Source: an uncultured Verrucomicrobiae bacterium
Lineage (GTDB): Bacteria; Verrucomicrobiota; Verrucomicrobiia; Limisphaerales; UBA1096
Reading direction: 5' to 3'
Length of the DNA stretch: 64,000 bases
Assembly (NCBI GenBank): GCA_937770485.1
Contig: CALJHX010000009.1
Coordinates: forward strand, 1 to 64,000
Part shown: in pieces, positions 1-12,378 of the stretch
How the letters are laid out: each line of letters begins with the position of its first letter
How positions within the stretch are numbered: the first letter of the stretch is position 1
Notes under the pieces: model-generated
Told to the model about the DNA's origin: nothing
Database searches by the model: none
Seen by the model: only the letters and a program-made list of their open reading frames with translations
Made by a program: the position numbers and the translations under genes

Positions 1-438
1 CCGATTTTGTTGCCGCGCAGGCCGAGGTAAACGAGCCGCTTCAGCTTGGCAATGTGCGCCATGCCGGCGTCGGTCACGAGCGTCTCGCCGATGGGCAGAT
101 GCTGGAGCCGAGGCAGCTTGGCCAAGTGCGCGAGCCCCACGTCGCCGACTTGGGTGCGGTAAAGGTTGAGCCACTCGAGCTTGGCCAAGCCGGTGAGGTG
201 CGCAAGCCCCGCGTCGCCAATCTTGGTTTGCTCGAGCGAGAGGTCGGTGAGGTTCGCAAAACTGGCGACGAGTTTCAGTTGATCATCGGTGATCCTCGAG
301 CGGTTGAGGCTGATCTCGGCGACCGCGCCGCCTTTCGTGAACACGCCGCCGCCAAGCGCCCGAAGTTTGTCGGCGTCATCGGCCTGAGCCGCCCAGGCAG
401 TCAACAGCAGCAGCGCACTTGGCCCAGGCGAGGTTCAT
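1..438 (-). CDS. Leucine-rich-repeat exported protein, 3' part off the window, 5' end frameshifted
   Basis: The reading frame covering positions 1 to about 420 on the minus strand encodes successive leucine-rich repeats of about 24 residues with the pattern GLAHLxxLxxLxxL, typical of the repeat-only LRR proteins common in Planctomycetes and Verrucomicrobia. Such repeats usually mediate protein binding; the partner is unknown. The gene runs off the left edge. The start is odd: an ATG at 438-436 overlaps the pyrD stop (ATGA) and opens as MNLAWAK, but that frame soon stops, while the LRR frame carries a leucine-rich signal-peptide core ending AWAAQA with no ATG. Removing one base near 411-416 would join them into a perfect signal peptide, so I infer a single-base shift or error. 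The LRR assignment is firm; the start is not. Confidence 0.75.
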
Positions 439-1550
439 TTTTCCGTGCCAACGGCTTCGCGCAGTTCGGTGAAACCTTCGCGGGCCAGCCGCTTGGCCAG
501 CCCCTTCAGGATGGCGCGCGTGATTTGCGGCCCCTCGTAAACCATGCCGGAATAAATCTGCAGCAGCGACGCGCCGGCGGTGATTTTCTCCCACGCATCG
601 GCGGCGTCAAAAATACCGCCGACGCCGATGAGCGGCACGCGGCCACCCGACTGCCGGTAAAGGTGCCGGATGACTTCGGTGCTGCGCCTGGCCAGCGGGC
701 GGCCGCTCAAGCCGCCAGTCTCGGCGTAAAGCCCGGACTCGGCGGGGCGCGCGATGGTGGTGTTGGTGGCGACAATGCCGGCGAGGTTGTGCGGCTCGAC
801 CAACTCGAGAATCTCGTCGAGCGCATCGAAGCCGAGGTCGGGCGCGACCTTGACGAGGATCGGCCGGTTGTCGTCGTTGGCCTCCTGCAACGCGGCGAGG
901 ATTTCCGCCAGCGCGGATTTGTCCTGCAACTGCCGGAGATTCGGCGTGTTCGGCGAGCTGACGTTGACGACAAAAAAGTCAGCGAGATTTTTCAGCAACT
1001 CAAACGAGTACCGGTAATCGGCGGGCGCATCGGCGAGCGGCGTGACTTTGGATTTGCCGAGGTTGACGCCGACCGGGTGGCTTGGCCAGGCGCCGGAGTC
1101 GTGCCAGTCGCGCAGCCGCCCAGCCATCGCGTCCGCGCCGGGATTGTTGAAGCCCATGCGGTTGATGAGCGCCTCGTCCTCGACCACGCGGAACATTCGC
1201 GGCTGCGGATTGCCTGGCTGCCCGCGCTGCGTGACGCCGCCCAACTCGCTGAAGCCAAGGCCCAGCGCGGCCCACACCGGCACCGCCGTTCCTCCCTTGT
1301 CCATGCCGGCGGCGAGGCCGACCGGGTTGGGGAATTTCAGCCCGAATAGCTCGACCGGCAGTTTCGGGCCGCGCAAGAAACACCCGGCCAAGCCCAGCGC
1401 CCAGCGGCGTCGGGCCGCCCAGGCGAGCTGGCCGATGACGAGATTGTGCGCCTCCTCCGGGTCGCGATTGAAAAAGTTCGGTCGAACGAACGTCTTGTAA
1501 AGCCAAGACACGGGCGGATTGTCAGGCGCAGCAGCCGAGGCGTCGAGCAT
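435..1550 (-). CDS. pyrD: Dihydroorotate dehydrogenase, quinone type (class 2)
   Basis: Oxidises dihydroorotate to orotate in pyrimidine synthesis, passing electrons through FMN to membrane quinone. The 371-residue product has the class 2 hallmarks: an N-terminal helix with the DPEEAHN motif, the FMN-binding stretch NPVGLAAGMDK, QPGNPQPRMFR, INRMGFNN, the active-site loop NVSSPNTPNLRQLQ, VKVAPDL, and the C-terminal phosphate-binding GVGGI and YSGMVYEGP. The open frame extends upstream to 1607, but that would overlap the preceding peptidase gene by 43 bases; I prefer the ATG at 1550, and a GTG at 1511 (SWLYKTF) is also possible. Its stop overlaps the ATG of the LRR gene, suggesting translational coupling. 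Confidence 0.95.
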   Translation of the reverse strand: MLDASAAAPDNPPVSWLYKTFVRPNFFNRDPEEAHNLVIGQLAWAARRRWALGLAGCFLRGPKLPVELFGLKFPNPVGLAAGMDKGGTAVPVWAALGLGFSELGGVTQRGQPGNPQPRMFRVVEDEALINRMGFNNPGADAMAGRLRDWHDSGAWPSHPVGVNLGKSKVTPLADAPADYRYSFELLKNLADFFVVNVSSPNTPNLRQLQDKSALAEILAALQEANDDNRPILVKVAPDLGFDALDEILELVEPHNLAGIVATNTTIARPAESGLYAETGGLSGRPLARRSTEVIRHLYRQSGGRVPLIGVGGIFDAADAWEKITAGASLLQIYSGMVYEGPQITRAILKGLAKRLAREGFTELREAVGTEK

Positions 1551-1564
1551 CGACTTGGCGATAC

Positions 1565-4500
1565 TCAAAACGGCTGGTAGCCGGCGGGAAAGCGGCGAAT
1601 CTGCCACTGCGTCTCATACGCCTGCCACTCGTCCCAGCCCAGTTCGCCCAGCAGGCGGATGCGTTTTTTGTGCAGCTTTTTATCGTGCGGACTGCGCTTG
1701 ATTTTTTCGTTGAGCAGCTTGAGCGCGGTGGCGAGCCGGTCGTGGCGGTTTTCGCGCCGGATGTGCAGCAGCACGAACTTGTCGTCGGTCGTCTCCGCCC
1801 ATTTTTGCAACTCGGCGAAGTTGGCCTCAAACTGCCCGTCGAGTGCCTTGACCTTGGCCTTGGTTTCATCCGTGCCGGCGTTTTCGCCTTCTCGCAACTG
1901 GGTGTCGAGGTAGGCCAGGGCGCGTCCTTTTCGATAGAGCGCGTCCGTCATCGTGTTGAGTTTTTTGTCGAGCTTAGCCCGCTTGGCCTTGGCCTCGTCG
2001 TCGTCCGGCTTGAGCTTGACGCCGTAATGGCTGGCCAAGGCTCCGGTGTCGATTTGCGCGATGATAGTGTCGGCGGCAGCCGTTATTTTCTCGAGGTTTT
2101 TTTTGCGGCCGGCCTCGCTGTCGAGCCGCTTGAGCTGCTCGACCAGCACCGGCATGTGGTTCGGCGTCTCGTCAAGGATCGCCTTGGCCAAGCGGTCAAA
2201 ATCCTCGCCCTTCTTGTCGCCGTGCAGCTTGGCCAAGCGCGCCACTTTCAGGTCACGGACGGCTTCCGCCAGTTTCTCCTGCTCGGTTTTTTTGTCCTTC
2301 TTTTCGTCGGCACCGGTTTTCTTTTTGTCGGCCTTGGCCAGGGCAACCCGCAGGGTGACGGGGTAACCGCCCGGCTTTTTGCCGGGGCCGATGAGGTTGC
2401 TGTCGCCCTGGCCGTAGTGGATCGAGCCGAGCAGCAAATCGCCGGGCGCGGCGGTGCCGGGCAACGGCTTGGGCTGGGCGATGTAGAGCCGCGCCTGGTT
2501 GCCACGGGCCAGGGTGCGCGAGCCGAAACTGCCCCCGCCGGTCAGCGCGTTGTCGGGGTCGCTGTGGAACTTGAGCGCCACCGGCTTGGCCAATTTGTGG
2601 TCGAGGTTTAGCGGCATGTCCTTGAGTTTTTTGAGGTGGTCGAGCTGGTGGTTTCGCGCGTGAAACTTCAGCACATAATCGCCCTTGGCCAAACTTACCG
2701 AGCTTTTGCTACCGCTCGAACCGGCGGCGATAAGGCGCTTGGACTTGTCGTAGAGCATCCAGATGAGCGACTCCCACGATTCCTGGAATTGATCCTCCAG
2801 CGCGAGCGCCGGGCGCGGCGTGACGGTGGTCTTGGCGCTGAGGTTGAATTTGTAGGTCAGCTCGGCCTCGAAGATGCGGCGGTTGTCGGGGAGGGCGTCG
2901 CGAGCGTCGGTGAGCGGGCGGGTCTTGAATTCGCTTGGGCGGATCGATTTGCGCAGCGTGCCGAAGCTGCCGCTTGGCGAGAGGGCTTCATTGCCAAGCG
3001 GCGCTGCAACATCCACTTGCGACACGAGCTTCGCCGCGTCGATGTGCAGCCGGCGACTGTCGGGCACGATGCCGTGAAAGGCGATGTCCACCGTGCAGCC
3101 GGTTTTGCCGAGGCTCGACCAGTACTGCGCGATGGCGACCTCTAGTGTGCGTCCGCCGGTGACGGCGAAGCTGCGGATCTCCGTGTCGCGCTCGCGGATG
3201 GTGATGTACTGCCGCGTGCCGCTCTCGCTGAACGATTGCCCCGGCACCTGCTGAACGACCTGCATCACGATCCGGCGCGAACCGGCCTGTTCGCCGGTGC
3301 GGAACACCACGTCGGCCCAGGTCGCCCCCGGCGGCACGACGAGGAAGCGGCGCTCGATCTGTCCCGGTGCGAGCGTGAGAGCCTCGGTCCATTGAACCGG
3401 TTTGCCCGTGTCAACCGTCTCCGGCTTGAGCACGGTGATCGGCACGCGAAAGACGGCGCCGCGCTCCGGGTGATCGGCGTCGTGGCCGACGACCTCGGCG
3501 TAGTGCATGCCGCTGATCAGCGACTGCGGGTTGACCTCGACGCCGAAGCTGCGCCCGCCGTGCATCAGCACCATGTGGCCGGGATGCCCGACCCACGAGG
3601 CGTCGCACTCAAGGTTGATGCGCATCTCAAAAGCGACCTTCCCGGCGTTGTCGGCGTCCTCGTGAAACACCGGCGCGATGGCGATGGTCGAGGCAACCGG
3701 CTGGCCGGTGTTGAACGGCTCGCGCAAATAAATGCCCCGCCCGCCCTGCGAACGGTTGGTGACCTCGAACCGCAGGTCGTGATCCTTCGCGTCCCGGTTG
3801 GCTTCGAGGTAGGCGAACGCCTTGTCCACCTGCAACAAGCCCCGGCCCTGGGCGAAGCGCCCGACGTTGGGGATTTCCTTCGCGGTATTCTCGATGGCGC
3901 GGCGGATCCGGTGCGGCGTCCACTCGATCTCCTGCTGTTTCAGGCCGGACAAGAGCAGCGCGATACCGCCGCACGCGTTGGGCGACGACATGGAGGTGCC
4001 GTTCATCTGCATATTGCCCTGCAGCGTCCAGTTCGAGACGGGCGCGATCGCCCCGCCGGGCGCGCTGAAATCGACGCCGAGATTTCCGTCGAACGTCGGC
4101 CCGCGCGACGACCACGTGTACTGGATGGCCGGCAGCGGCTCCCGCAGCGAATACTGTGCCTCCATCATCACCGGCGAGACATAGGCGCCGATGCCGAAGA
4201 GCGCGGAGGTCGTGCCACCGGGCGAGCCAACTGTCGACAGCGCCGGCCCGTTATTACCCGCGCTGGCCACAAAAATGACGTTGTGCTTGTTGACGATCTC
4301 CGAGTAAAGCGCGGCGAGCCGGCCGTCGTTAGGATCCTGTGATGGGCCACCATAGCTCATATTGATAAGCTGGCAGTTGTTCTCCAGCACAGCGATCAGC
4401 CCGCGCACCTCGCCGGTGCCCATCGACGAGCTGCCCATGCGGCGGTCGCCGATTTTGACCGACACAATCTGCGCCCCGGGGGCGAGTCCGTTAAGTTCCG

Positions 4501-5395
4501 GTTGGCCCGGGTAATTCGCCGCAACAATGCCGGCCACATGCGTCCCATGCGCGCCGACATCGGTGACGATCGAGAGCGTGTCGCCGTCGTCGTAAATGTT
4601 CAGCGCGAAGTTCATCATGGCCCGCTTGCCGAACGACGCCCACTGGCGCTCGGCGCGGAAACGGGTCATCAGCTTCTCGTCGGTGAGGTCGCCGTCCTCG
4701 TCGGTGTCCACCACGGCGCGCCACGCCTTGCCGTCGTTAAAGACAACACAATCGTAAACCGGGCCAGGATCGTCGTAATCCTTTTGCAGCGCCTCGAGCA
4801 GGTCGATGCGCGCCTGCAATTCGCCGCGCTCCTTTTTCTTGTCGCCTTTCGGGGTGGAGTTGGCCTCGTCGAAATCGGTAAGCTTGGCCTGCAAGCCGGC
4901 CATGCGCTCGCGCTGCTGTTTATCCCACTCTTTTTTACGCTCACGCTTGAGGCGGCTGACCAGGCTGCCGGGGAACAACTCGTACGCCGCCTTGATGCCA
5001 ATGCGCCATTTGCCGCCGGGGTTTTGCCAGTCGCCGGCGAGCTTGAGCGTGCGGCCGGTGAGACCGGTCAGCGTGCCGTCCTTGGCTTCGCGCTCGGCGG
5101 AAGTGTCCACATCGCCGCTGCCGGAGCCATCCACAACATCGACGATCTTCGGCCGCCCGTCGCTGGTCTCCCGCAGGCCGGGCGCGCCGGGATCGACGCC
5201 GGTGTCAAAGATCGCAACTGTGATGCCGCGGCCGTCGTAAGTGGGGTGTTCCTTGAGATAGTCCAGCGCGCCGGTCTCGGCCTTGGGCAGGATGCCTTGG
5301 AGCGGAAACGGCTTGGCGCTTGGCGGCGCGGCTGCGGGCGGTTGCGCTTGGCCAAGCGCGACGATGGCCAAGCCGGTCAGGATTGATCGATTCAT
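1565..5395 (-). CDS. Large secreted S8 serine peptidase, tripeptidyl-peptidase II-like
   Basis: A subtilisin-family peptidase of 1276 residues, about the size of eukaryotic tripeptidyl peptidase II. The N-terminus looks like a short signal peptide (residues 1-18, ending ALGQAQ). The catalytic triad is visible: Asp64 in FDTGVDP, His283 in GAHGTHVAG, Ser468 in NGTSMSSP, with the oxyanion Asn in SAGNNGP near 381. The roughly 200-residue insertion between Asp and His is characteristic of TPP II relatives, as is DTGVDP. The long C-terminal half should be beta-sandwich and helical, ending in lysine-rich charged segments. The open frame continues upstream to 5854 but that part is antisense to rmuC; the ATG at 5395 before a hydrophobic leader is the sensible start. 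Substrate and whether it is periplasmic or outer are unknown. Confidence 0.9.
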   Translation of the reverse strand: MNRSILTGLAIVALGQAQPPAAAPPSAKPFPLQGILPKAETGALDYLKEHPTYDGRGITVAIFDTGVDPGAPGLRETSDGRPKIVDVVDGSGSGDVDTSAEREAKDGTLTGLTGRTLKLAGDWQNPGGKWRIGIKAAYELFPGSLVSRLKRERKKEWDKQQRERMAGLQAKLTDFDEANSTPKGDKKKERGELQARIDLLEALQKDYDDPGPVYDCVVFNDGKAWRAVVDTDEDGDLTDEKLMTRFRAERQWASFGKRAMMNFALNIYDDGDTLSIVTDVGAHGTHVAGIVAANYPGQPELNGLAPGAQIVSVKIGDRRMGSSSMGTGEVRGLIAVLENNCQLINMSYGGPSQDPNDGRLAALYSEIVNKHNVIFVASAGNNGPALSTVGSPGGTTSALFGIGAYVSPVMMEAQYSLREPLPAIQYTWSSRGPTFDGNLGVDFSAPGGAIAPVSNWTLQGNMQMNGTSMSSPNACGGIALLLSGLKQQEIEWTPHRIRRAIENTAKEIPNVGRFAQGRGLLQVDKAFAYLEANRDAKDHDLRFEVTNRSQGGRGIYLREPFNTGQPVASTIAIAPVFHEDADNAGKVAFEMRINLECDASWVGHPGHMVLMHGGRSFGVEVNPQSLISGMHYAEVVGHDADHPERGAVFRVPITVLKPETVDTGKPVQWTEALTLAPGQIERRFLVVPPGATWADVVFRTGEQAGSRRIVMQVVQQVPGQSFSESGTRQYITIRERDTEIRSFAVTGGRTLEVAIAQYWSSLGKTGCTVDIAFHGIVPDSRRLHIDAAKLVSQVDVAAPLGNEALSPSGSFGTLRKSIRPSEFKTRPLTDARDALPDNRRIFEAELTYKFNLSAKTTVTPRPALALEDQFQESWESLIWMLYDKSKRLIAAGSSGSKSSVSLAKGDYVLKFHARNHQLDHLKKLKDMPLNLDHKLAKPVALKFHSDPDNALTGGGSFGSRTLARGNQARLYIAQPKPLPGTAAPGDLLLGSIHYGQGDSNLIGPGKKPGGYPVTLRVALAKADKKKTGADEKKDKKTEQEKLAEAVRDLKVARLAKLHGDKKGEDFDRLAKAILDETPNHMPVLVEQLKRLDSEAGRKKNLEKITAAADTIIAQIDTGALASHYGVKLKPDDDEAKAKRAKLDKKLNTMTDALYRKGRALAYLDTQLREGENAGTDETKAKVKALDGQFEANFAELQKWAETTDDKFVLLHIRRENRHDRLATALKLLNEKIKRSPHDKKLHKKRIRLLGELGWDEWQAYETQWQIRRFPAGYQPF
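5344..5359. repeat. Perfect 16-bp copy of the iterated palindrome
   Basis: GCGCTTGGCCAAGCGC, the full-length consensus of the palindrome found across this window. Here it lies inside the signal-peptide region of the S8 peptidase and is read as Leu-Gly-Gln-Ala. A second, shorter copy (octamer core 5413-5420) lies in the gap before rmuC. Confidence 0.85.
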
Positions 5396-5518
5396 AAAAA
5401 TGCGGACGGAGCTTGGCCAAACCGGCAGCGGCCGCCAAGGCCTAATTAGCCCCCGACCTAGGGCTGCTGCAATTTCGGTTTGTCGCCGCTCCGTCGGGGC
5501 GACAGACTGGTGGCGCTC

Positions 5519-6775
5519 ATGGAAAACCCGGAGGTTTTTATTTATCTGCTTGTCGGCGTTGCGCTGGGAGGGGTGATCGGGTGGCTGATTGGCTCGCGCA
5601 AAGGGGCCCGGGCCGAGGCCGAAAGCCAGGCGACCGAACAGCGCTTCAAGGATCACCGGAGGCAATCCGAGGAACAACACGCGGCGCTCAGGGAGTCGTT
5701 TAAGATTCTCAGTGTCGACGCGCTGAAGGAGGCCCAGCCGGAACTGGTGCGCCTGGCCGGCGAGACGCTTGGCAAGCTGCACGAGAGCGCCAAGGGCGAA
5801 CTGAACACCAGCAAGGAAGCCGTGGCCAAGCTGGTCGCGCCACTCACTCAACACCTCGCGACGTACCAGCAGCGGTTAAGCGAGAGCGAAAAAAGCCGCA
5901 ACACCCAGTTGGGCGCGCTGCGCGAACAACTCAGCACCCTCAGTGAGAACAGTAAGTCGCTCTCAAGTGAGACGGAGCAGTTACGGATGATCCTCAACTC
6001 CAGCCAGGCGCGCGGCAAGTGGGGCGAGGAGACGCTGCGCCGAGTCGTCGAAGCCGCCGGGCTGAGCAGCCACTGCGATTTTAGCGAGCAAACCGGTTCC
6101 GCCGAGGGCCGGCCGGACATGATCGTGCATCTGCCGGAGGGACGCCACATCGTCGTCGACGCCAAGTCGCCGGACCTGTCGTTCCTCAACGATCTCGAGT
6201 CGGGAGACGCAGCGCAGCGCAAAACAGCCATCGAGCAGCACGGCAAAAAAATGCGTGAAACCATCAAGGCGCTGGCCGACCGAAACTACCCGCAACATAT
6301 CGACGGAGCGCTCGATTGCGTGGTGATGTTCGTGCCGGCCGAGTCGCTCTTCAGCGTCGCGCTCGAGGGCGATCCCGACCTGATCGTGTGGGCGGCCGCG
6401 CGCCGCATCACGATTGCCACGCCGGCGTCACTGATCGCGCTGCTGCGCTCCGTGAGCGTAAGTTGGCAGTACCATTCGCAGTCAGAAAATGCCCGGACCA
6501 TCGCCGAGGCGGCGCAACAACTGTACAAGCGACTCGGCACATTCCTTGGGCACTTCGACAAAATCCGCACCGGCCTAGAGCGGGCAAATAAGGCGTACAA
6601 CGCAGCCGTTGGCAGCTACGAAAGTTCGGTCAAGCCAAGCGGCGAGCGCGTCAATAAACTGCAGACCGGTGAGACCGAGGGGAAGGAACTCCCCACCGTC
6701 GAGCCGGTGGCGGAGGTTCTCCGAACCCTCCCCGCCCCGGCCGAGGGCGAAACAGACCAAGCCGAATCGGCCTGA
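5519..6775 (+). CDS. rmuC: DNA recombination protein RmuC
   Basis: RmuC family protein, 418 residues, thought to limit recombination at inverted repeats through a nuclease-like fold. The product begins with a membrane helix (residues 5-22), followed by a long Gln/Glu-rich coiled coil (about 30-165) and the RmuC core with GKWGEETLRRVVE, GRPDMIVHLPEG, and IVVDAKSP, the last being the PD-(D/E)XK-like part. I start at the ATG at 5519 rather than the upstream frame at 5480 because it places the membrane helix at the N-terminus. It is divergent from the S8 peptidase and convergent with the MFS gene; only 15 bases separate it from the latter, and these hold a copy of the iterated palindrome. Confidence 0.93.
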   Translation: MENPEVFIYLLVGVALGGVIGWLIGSRKGARAEAESQATEQRFKDHRRQSEEQHAALRESFKILSVDALKEAQPELVRLAGETLGKLHESAKGELNTSKEAVAKLVAPLTQHLATYQQRLSESEKSRNTQLGALREQLSTLSENSKSLSSETEQLRMILNSSQARGKWGEETLRRVVEAAGLSSHCDFSEQTGSAEGRPDMIVHLPEGRHIVVDAKSPDLSFLNDLESGDAAQRKTAIEQHGKKMRETIKALADRNYPQHIDGALDCVVMFVPAESLFSVALEGDPDLIVWAAARRITIATPASLIALLRSVSVSWQYHSQSENARTIAEAAQQLYKRLGTFLGHFDKIRTGLERANKAYNAAVGSYESSVKPSGERVNKLQTGETEGKELPTVEPVAEVLRTLPAPAEGETDQAESA

Positions 6776-6790
6776 GCTTGGCCAAGCTCA

Positions 6791-8101
6791 CTACTCACTG
6801 CCCACTTCATCATGATCCGGCACCGCCGGGAGGCCGAGCGCCATGAAGAAAGGCACGACGAGAAACGCTGCGCCGACCCAGAAAGGCATCGAGCTGTCGA
6901 ATTTCCAGTAGAGCAAGCCACCTATGATCGGGCCGAGGGCTCGGCTCAGCGAGCCAAGCGAACGGAACACACCCAGCGACAGGCCCTGCCTATCTCCTGG
7001 CGTGTAGCGCGACACGAGCGAGTTGAGCGACGGCATGGTCATCCCGCTGCCTGCGGTCATGAGGAGCAGTCCGCCGTAAAGCACGCCGATGCTTGTCGCG
7101 TTGCCGATGATGAGAAAACCGGGCAGCGTGCAGCAGACACCGGCCAATGCCGTTCGGCGCTCGCCCACGCGCTTGATGAGTTGCCGCGCCACACCGCCCT
7201 GGAAAAAAATCAGCGACATGCCGATGAAAACAAACATCCACGCGATATCCACCGGCTTGAAGCCAAGCTTCTCGGTCGCGAAAAAGGTGATGGTGAACTC
7301 AACCGACGAGAACGCGCACCAGTAGGCGAAGTACATGAGGTTGGTGCGGGCGACGCCCGGCAGGTTGATGCGCTTGAGCTGGGCGAACGGGTTGAAGCCG
7401 CGCTTGGCCAGGTGCTGTTCGCGTTTCTCCGGCGGCAAACTCTCGGAGAGCAGGAAGATGACGAGCAGCCAGTTCACGCCGGCGATGGCCAAGGCGATGA
7501 TCGCCGGGCCGGAGAAGGGATGCAGCGCCAGCCCGGCCACGGCCTTGTCCGGCTCGACCAGTTGCCAACTGAAGGCGAACCCGCCGATCGCCGGGCCAAG
7601 AATGAAGCCCAAGCCTAGCGCGACGCCGATAATGATCATACCTGAGGCGCGGTTTTTGCCGGTGGTGATGTCGGCCGCGACGGCGGAGGCGGTGGAGATG
7701 TTCCCGGCCATGATGCCACCAAGCGCACGACCCAGCACGAGCAGGGCAAAGCTCCCGGCGAACACCCAGATCAGGTTCGCCAGCACGATGCCGCCAAGCG
7801 TGAAAATGAGCGTAGGCCGGCGACCGTGTCTGTCCGAGTACGCCCCCCAGATCGGCGCGAAGACGAATTGCAAAAAACCGTACAGCGAGCCGACCACGCC
7901 ACCGAACAGAGTTGCCACAGCGTTGGTGTCGCCCCCGGCGAACTGATCCAACCAGGCGACTAGCGAGCCAATCAAGCTCTCCTTCCCATCCAGCTTGAGG
8001 TAGTAATCGAGCATTTCCGGGAAGAGCGGGAAAATGATCGAGAACCCGACCACGTCGATAAACACGGTCAGGAACACAATGAGCAGGGTGGGCTTCTTCA
8101 T
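6791..8101 (-). CDS. MFS transporter, Tet/TCR-like drug-proton antiporter family
   Basis: A 436-residue membrane protein with about 12 predicted hydrophobic helices. The N-terminus (VFLTVFIDVVGFSIIFP) and the motif A loop DRHGRRP match the TetA/DHA1 branch of the major facilitator superfamily, which exports small molecules in exchange for protons. A somewhat long first loop lies between helices 1 and 2. The substrate cannot be told from sequence, and family members also include sugar or metabolite exporters, so a resistance role is not claimed. Convergent with rmuC and divergent from the cytochrome-domain gene at 8298. Confidence 0.88.
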   Translation of the reverse strand: MKKPTLLIVFLTVFIDVVGFSIIFPLFPEMLDYYLKLDGKESLIGSLVAWLDQFAGGDTNAVATLFGGVVGSLYGFLQFVFAPIWGAYSDRHGRRPTLIFTLGGIVLANLIWVFAGSFALLVLGRALGGIMAGNISTASAVAADITTGKNRASGMIIIGVALGLGFILGPAIGGFAFSWQLVEPDKAVAGLALHPFSGPAIIALAIAGVNWLLVIFLLSESLPPEKREQHLAKRGFNPFAQLKRINLPGVARTNLMYFAYWCAFSSVEFTITFFATEKLGFKPVDIAWMFVFIGMSLIFFQGGVARQLIKRVGERRTALAGVCCTLPGFLIIGNATSIGVLYGGLLLMTAGSGMTMPSLNSLVSRYTPGDRQGLSLGVFRSLGSLSRALGPIIGGLLYWKFDSSMPFWVGAAFLVVPFFMALGLPAVPDHDEVGSE

Positions 8102-8297
8102 CCGTTAAAACCACGCACCAATACGTGCCGGCGTCGCGGGCCGCGCAGTCTAGGGAAGCCAGTTCACATTACAACGCCTTTCACCCCGCCGTCGTTGCGC
8201 TCAATAAAAGCCATTGCGCGGGCTTGGCGGGGGTCGTAAGTTTTCCTTAAATCAATGTGTGCTCTTCTCAAGGAACGAATCCCCTGGCTGATGGCCG

Positions 8298-10938
<2,641 letters not shown>

Positions 10939-10949
<11 letters not shown>

Positions 10950-12378
10950 CGAGTCACAGCTTCAATCGAGTCGCCGGCATTTCCTTGCGAGGAACGCGAT
11001 GGGCATCGGCGGGGTGGCGCTGACCTGGCTGCTGCAACGGGAGGGGCTGTTGGCCAAGCCGGTCAAGCCGGAGTTCGCGGCCCACGACCTCCTGCCCAAG
11101 CGACCTCCCCACGAGCCTCGGGCCAAGGCGATGATCTCGCTCTTCATGCAGGGTGGGCCAAGCCAGATGGATCTGTGCGACCCCAAGCCGATGCTCGACG
11201 AGTGGGCTGGCAGGGATATCCCGGTGAAACTCAAGTACGACGACGCAGCCGGGGCCAGCGCCCAGGTGCTGCCCAGTTCCTGGAAATTCAACAGGCACGG
11301 ACAAAGCGGCATGGACTTCTCGGAACTGCTGCCCGGCTTCGGCGAGATTGCCGATGAGCTTTGCCTCATCCGCAGCATGCACACCGGCGTAAACAATCAC
11401 GGCCAGTCCATCCACGCCCTCAACAGCGGCCGCACCGTGAGCGGCCGGCCATCGCTGGGCAGTTGGCTCACCTACGGCCTCGGCACCGAGAGCCAGAACC
11501 TGCCGGCCTACCTCGTGCTGCGCGACCCCGCCAGCCTACCGGTCGAGGGGACGTGGAACTGGTCGGCCGGCTGGCTGCCGGGCCTGTATCAGGGCACCGT
11601 GGTGAGGGCGCGCGAGCCGCGCATCCTGAACCTCGAGGCCCCGGCAAATCTGCGCGGCGGCGGCCAGCGCAACTACCTCGACTTCCTCGGCAACCTCAAC
11701 CGCAAACACAGCGCGTCGCACCCAGGCGAGCTGGATCTCGAGGCGCGCATTGCCAGCTTCGAGCTGGCCGCCCGCATGCAGACCTCCGCGTCCGACGCGA
11801 TGGATATCTCCGGCGAAAATGCGGCGACAAAAAAACTGTACGGCATCGATGAAGACGCGACGAAGGAGTACGGCACACGCTGCCTCATCGCGCGACGGCT
11901 CGTCGAGCGCGGTGTGCGATTTGTGCACGTGTTGACCGGGAACCAGTTTTGGGATCACCACCACGGCATCAAGGGCTCGCTGCCCAAGGCCTGCAAAAAA
12001 ACAGACCGGCCCATCGCCGGGCTGGTGAAGGACCTCAAGCGGCTTGGCCTGCTCGACAGCACGGTCGTGCACTGGGGCGGCGAGATGGGGCGGCTGCCGG
12101 TGGTCCAGAACACGAGAAATGCCGGGCGCGACCACAACACCTACGGCTTCAGCATGTGGCTCGCCGGCGGCGGCTTCAAGGCCGGACACATTCACGGCGA
12201 GACCGACGAGTGGGGCCATCGCTCCGTGCGGGACAAGGTGAACCATTACGATTATCACGCCACGCTGCTGCAACTGTTCGGTCTCGACCATAACCATCTC
12301 AAATACAAGCGGGGCGGCCGGGTGCAGAGCCTCATCGACGGCCAACCGGCCCGCGTGGTGGAGGAACTGCTGGCATGA
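10939..12378 (+). CDS. DUF1501 protein, copy 1, Tat-exported
   Basis: A 479-residue DUF1501 protein of the alkaline-phosphatase-like fold. The N-terminus carries a twin-arginine signal (SRRHFLARN followed by GIGGVALTWLL), so export through the Tat system encoded at 56.4-58.2 kb is likely. Conserved family motifs include MISLFMQGGPSQMDL, SGMDFSELLP, IRSMHTG, and near the C-terminus VHWGGEMGRLP and GRDHN. The ATG at 10939 overlaps the end of the DUF1553 gene by 11 bases; the open frame extends further upstream only as antisense-free overlap and is not used. Function is unknown; co-occurrence with PSCyt1/DUF1553 proteins suggests one complex or pathway. Confidence 0.92.
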
